Part shown: positions 61,511-64,000 of the stretch, piece by piece
Layout: each line of letters begins with the position of its first letter
Position numbering within the stretch: the first letter of the stretch is position 1
DNA from: Prosthecobacter vanneervenii
Lineage (GTDB): Bacteria > Verrucomicrobiota > Verrucomicrobiia > Verrucomicrobiales > Verrucomicrobiaceae
DNA length: 64,000 nucleotides
NCBI RefSeq assembly: GCF_014203095.1
Contig: NZ_JACHIG010000001.1
Location: forward strand, 62,001 to 126,000
Reading direction: 5' to 3'
Notes under the pieces: generated by a model
Told to the model about the DNA's origin: nothing
The model's input: the letters and a program-made list of their open reading frames with translations, nothing else
Database searches by the model: none
Translations under genes and position numbers: made by a program

Positions 61511-62939
61511 AGGCAGCTTGGGGCAGGGGGCTTGTGGGTGTTCCAGCTGAGTCGATGGCGGAAGCGTTTTTTGACGAAATTGCCAGGAGAGACCCCACCC
61601 CGGGCACCTCTACCGCCTCACTGTTCGAGTAGTATTTGGAGGTGATCGCGGGGGTTGTGTGTCGCAGGAGCCGCTGGGCAGCGTGAATTCCGTGCTTTTC
61701 AGCCATGAGTGAACCGATGGACTTGCGCAATGCATGAACTGGCTTGGCATCTTCGATGCCTTTGGCTCGAAGCCATTTCCTGAGCGCCTTCCACGTCAGG
61801 TTGCAGCGGGGCTTGCCAATTCCTGTGGTGTTGACAGCATTGTCCGATTTCAAGACGAATTCCGCCTTTGGCGACTTGTCGCGATACGCCTTCAGCAGAC
61901 TGGCGACCTCTGGGTCCAATGGGATGGACTTTGCGTGGGCCTTGTTCTTGGCCTTGAAGTGCTCTGTGATGTCGAGCTGGATTCGAGGTCCTCCTGAGTG
62001 GTCCAAATGGACTTGCAGCCAGGCAAGGAGGTCGCTTTCCCTGCGTCGGAGACCTCCGCAGAAGCTCAGCAGAAACGCAATCCACTGCTGCTCCCGAAAT
62101 GCGAATTCCTCTTCGGTCTCTGAGTCAGCACGGGGTGCTCCCAGTTCCTTTTGCGCTGACAGCAGCAGCGCTTCTGGATCTACGGAGGGGGTGAAGCGAG
62201 CCGAAGAGTCTTCTTCGAGCAGGACGACTTCAGATAGCGGTGTTGGCTTGGGAAGCTGGTCCAGTTTTGATTTTGCCACCTTTCGTAGCACCTTTTTCTG
62301 AGAAAAGAGCGCCTTGGCCGACCGCAGTACGTGATTCACCGTATGCTTTGCCTTTTCTTGTGCCCGGGGATCAGTGCCGGCGCTGGAGAGCCTAGTTTTG
62401 ATCCATTTGGCCACCACATCGGTGGTGATCCTCTCCAAGGGAACTTTGTCCACTTTGGCAAGCCAGCTTGCGTGCTGCTTGATCGAGTAGGATAGGCCCA
62501 AGACCGCCTCTGCGGCGATCCTCCGGAGCGCTTGTTCATAACTGAGCAGTGTGAGCGCACGGACCAAGGAGACCGCTCGCACCTCTTTGATCCATCCACC
62601 AACAGTGAGCACCACCCGTTCTGGCTCTGGAGCTTGAACCCTGAAGTCAGGGTTCTTCTCGGCCTTTTCCCATCCGTGAGCCACTACATATTTATAGCGT
62701 TCGGCTGCTCGCTTTTGAGCCTCGACCTTGTTGGACGTATTCAGGTCGAAGAACCCCCTGCGGCCATTGTGCGAGAACCGACAGCAGTAGTCGGTGCTGC
62801 CACGCTGACAAAAAAGCCGCCCCTCCTCCTTCCAATAGAGCATGTGGCTCTTGGGATAGCGGATCAGTTCTGATGGCAGTTTGATGGCAGTTTTTGCATC
62901 GGCGTTTGAAAATGTTCCTTTTTGTTCGAGCATGTCCAA
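61509..62939 (-). CDS. tyrosine recombinase (integrase) of the element
   Basis: A 476-residue protein. The catalytic domain carries CGGLRRRESDLL (first Arg near residue 298), VHALRKSIGSLMAEKHG (H-x-x-R), LLRHTTPAITS and KYYSNSE, whose Tyr should be the nucleophile. The N-terminal half has an arm-binding-like region and a core-binding SAM-like domain. It catalyses integration at the tRNA-Leu 3' end and, with an excisionase, excision. It lies just inside the right end, facing inward, as in most tRNA-targeting elements. Codons 16-23 (KTAIKLPS) overlap the right arm-type repeat, so the gene and its own binding site share sequence. Confidence 0.93.
   Translation of the reverse strand: MDMLEQKGTFSNADAKTAIKLPSELIRYPKSHMLYWKEEGRLFCQRGSTDYCCRFSHNGRRGFFDLNTSNKVEAQKRAAERYKYVVAHGWEKAEKNPDFRVQAPEPERVVLTVGGWIKEVRAVSLVRALTLLSYEQALRRIAAEAVLGLSYSIKQHASWLAKVDKVPLERITTDVVAKWIKTRLSSAGTDPRAQEKAKHTVNHVLRSAKALFSQKKVLRKVAKSKLDQLPKPTPLSEVVLLEEDSSARFTPSVDPEALLLSAQKELGAPRADSETEEEFAFREQQWIAFLLSFCGGLRRRESDLLAWLQVHLDHSGGPRIQLDITEHFKAKNKAHAKSIPLDPEVASLLKAYRDKSPKAEFVLKSDNAVNTTGIGKPRCNLTWKALRKWLRAKGIEDAKPVHALRKSIGSLMAEKHGIHAAQRLLRHTTPAITSKYYSNSEAVEVPGVGSLLAISSKNASAIDSAGTPTSPLPQAA
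62870..62894 (+). repeat. arm-type tandem repeat near right end
   Basis: The same 25-base block as at 30646-30670, with two copies of GATGGCAGTTT (62872-62882, 62883-62893), lying within the integrase N-terminal codons. Same orientation at both ends. Confidence 0.7.
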
Positions 62940-63028
62940 TGGATCTTTAAATGTTATGTATCAATTGGTTAAGATGGGGGTGAGTCTAGCATGCAAGACG
63001 TCCATGAACAACCTGAAACGGTATGATA

Positions 63029-63083
63029 CTAGACTCAAAATCTTGTATCCGTGAGGATGTGTCGGTTCGAGTCCGACCGCCGG
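63029..63083 (+). repeat. attR: right 55 bp direct repeat
   Basis: Identical to 30521-30575. It is the chromosomal 3' half of the original tRNA-Leu gene, left behind by integration. It continues as GCCGGTACCATC, i.e. with discriminator A and an encoded CCA, unlike the left copy. It lacks the 5' half, so it is not a functional tRNA. Confidence 0.95.
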
Positions 63084-63136
63084 TACCATCAAAGAAGTGT
63101 GCAGGAGGCACGCAACCCGCTGCGTTTATCAAACTC

Positions 63137-64000
63137 ATGCACAAACCCAAAGCCGTCCGCGTCTTCGTCCTAGCCCTGGCAATGCTCGGGTGCGTCGTCT
63201 GGGCGGTGGAGCAGGGGAGCGAGGGCGGAAAGCCCACCAACTTTGGCGTCAAAGACGGCTCCATGCCCGAAGACCCGCGCGACTTCCGCCGCGGCGGCTA
63301 CGGCAATGAGTATCCCACCTGGCCGGTGAGCAAGGACCTGCCCAACGACACCTTCACCTTCGCCCGCGTGCGCTACAATTCCGCCAGCCGTGGCGGGCGC
63401 GGCTGGGGGCGCTCCAACCGCAAATGGGCCACCGATTATCCGGACTCGGACATGAACATGTCCTACCGCCTGCAGCAGCTCACCTCCCTGCAGGTGAACC
63501 CCAACGGCGCCGTGGTGGACATCGACCCCGAGCAGGTCCGCCATTTCCCCTTTCTCTACATGATCGAGGTGGGAGACATCGACATCACCGACGAAGAGGC
63601 CAAGACCCTGCGCGACTACATGCTCAACGGCGGCTTCATCATGGTCGATGACTTCTGGGGCACCCGCGAGTGGGAGAACTTTGAAGTCGCCCTCAAGCAG
63701 ATCTGGCCCGACCGCAAGATGGAGGAGATCCCACTGGAGCACGAGATCTTCCACATGGTCTTTCCCATCAAGGTGAAGCCGCAGATCCCGCACATCCGCT
63801 TCGCCGAATACGTGATCAACCAGGGCATCACCTATGAGTTCGACAAGCCCGGCTCCGAGCACGTGCACTACCGCGGCTACTTCGATGACAAACGCCGCCT
63901 CATGATGGTGATCTGCTGGAACACCGACACCGGTGAAGGCTGGGAGCAGGAGGGCACGGACCCGTGGTACTTCAAAGAGTTCTCAGAGAAGTATGCCTAC
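63137..64000 (+). CDS. DUF4159-domain protein (3' end outside window)
   Basis: 288 codons are visible and the frame runs off the window. A signal peptide (VRVFVLALAMLGCVVWAVEQ) is followed by FTFARVRYNSASRGGRG, then DSDMNMSYRLQQLTSLQVNP and MLNGGFIMVDDFWGTREWEN, the pattern of DUF4159. In Verrucomicrobia and Planctomycetes these genes sit with MoxR ATPase, DUF58 and von Willebrand domain genes; whether that holds here lies outside the window. It was the gene next to tRNA-Leu before the element inserted. Confidence 0.85.
   Translation, partial: MHKPKAVRVFVLALAMLGCVVWAVEQGSEGGKPTNFGVKDGSMPEDPRDFRRGGYGNEYPTWPVSKDLPNDTFTFARVRYNSASRGGRGWGRSNRKWATDYPDSDMNMSYRLQQLTSLQVNPNGAVVDIDPEQVRHFPFLYMIEVGDIDITDEEAKTLRDYMLNGGFIMVDDFWGTREWENFEVALKQIWPDRKMEEIPLEHEIFHMVFPIKVKPQIPHIRFAEYVINQGITYEFDKPGSEHVHYRGYFDDKRRLMMVICWNTDTGEGWEQEGTDPWYFKEFSEKYAY

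Larger units (their letters stand above)
30521..63083. mobile_element. 32.5 kb integrative element in tRNA-Leu with own replication genes, SOS mutasome and defence cargo
   Basis: A perfect 55 bp direct repeat of the tRNA-Leu 3' part starts at 30521 and at 63029. Between the copies lie a tyrosine integrase adjacent to the right end, an excisionase-like HTH, a gene II/X-like replication initiator, a P4/D5-type primase-helicase, a DNA-repair operon, a UmuD/DinB-DnaE module and a large defence-like operon. No conjugation or phage structural genes are seen, so it is a replicating integrative element or satellite-like plasmid rather than a complete phage or ICE. The replication part (32.4-36.7 kb) looks visibly richer in A+T than the chromosome around it, which agrees with foreign origin. 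Mobilisation means are not visible. Confidence 0.92.

Noticed and set aside
61551..61575. A AAA AAC slippery heptamer in the integrase 3' part
   Set aside because: It would give a -1 shift, but the HTH frame is +1, and the -1 frame leads to no recognisable product.
30521..63083. Conjugative element (ICE) or complete prophage
   Set aside because: No relaxase, coupling protein, type IV secretion, capsid, portal, terminase or tail gene was recognised.
63029..63086. Second tRNA-Leu gene at the right end
   Set aside because: Only the 3' part from the anticodon stem onward is present; the 5' half and D-arm are missing.
1..64000. CRISPR array accompanying the Cas4-like nuclease
   Set aside because: No regularly spaced repeats were seen, and the nuclease sits in a repair operon without cas1 or cas2.

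Overview
The window reads as a high-GC chromosome of a verrucomicrobium (Verrucomicrobiaceae-like, e.g. Prosthecobacter or relatives). This is inferred from the gene mix: a single prepilin-like gene, an FGE-type sulfatase, a DUF4159 protein, NfeD/FloA, weak or absent Shine-Dalgarno sites and GTG starts. It was not tested by any search. The window divides into a conserved chromosomal part (1-30.5 kb), a 32.5 kb integrated mobile element (30,521-63,083) and the resumed chromosome (63.1-64 kb).

Backbone, 1-22 kb: an exopolysaccharide locus. It holds an acyltransferase tail, nine glycosyltransferases or related sugar transferases, an outer-membrane-type beta-barrel protein, a Wza-like export lipoprotein, a Wzc-like co-polymerase fused to a BY-kinase with a tyrosine-rich tail, a Wzy/WaaL-like polymerase or ligase, a deacetylase-like protein and a polyprenyl-phosphate glycosylphosphotransferase. 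Many genes overlap by ATGA, so the main run is a translationally coupled operon. Backbone, 22-30.5 kb: small lipoproteins, prfA and rpmE with a clear intrinsic terminator, a secreted sulfatase, a transglutaminase-like protein with a zinc ribbon, an NfeD-floA pair, and tRNA-Leu(CAA).

Element, 30.5-63.1 kb: it is bounded by a perfect 55 bp direct repeat of the tRNA 3' part. A tyrosine integrase lies just inside the right end, and duplicated 11 bp arm-type sites occur near both ends. The left part carries a gene II/X-like replication initiator, a structured origin-like region and a P4/D5-type primase-helicase. A minus-strand DNA-maintenance operon (39.0-45.1 kb) encodes a DUF932 protein, a DnaN-like sliding clamp with an extra tail, a WGR-type ATP-dependent DNA ligase, a Cas4/RecB-like nuclease and small proteins. 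Terminator-like hairpins occupy most of its intergenic gaps. Divergent to it lie a SRAP (YedK) protein, an almost perfect SOS-box palindrome, a UmuD-like protease and a 1414-residue fusion of a Y-family polymerase (DinB) to a C-family polymerase (DnaE). Together these look like a portable SOS mutasome.

The most striking part is a three-gene operon at 51.3-61.0 kb joined by two ATGA overlaps. Its first protein fuses a DruA (DUF4338, Druantia) module to a DptF-like P-loop ATPase. The second is a 444-residue protein in the DptG position. The third is a giant protein with a PD-(D/E)XK nuclease motif and a HerA-like ATPase, in the DptH position. No dnd modification genes, no DruE helicase and no methylase are present in the window. 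I read it as a probable anti-phage or anti-plasmid defence system of hybrid Druantia/Dpt type, carried as cargo. The family assignments are from pattern recognition and were not verified by searches.
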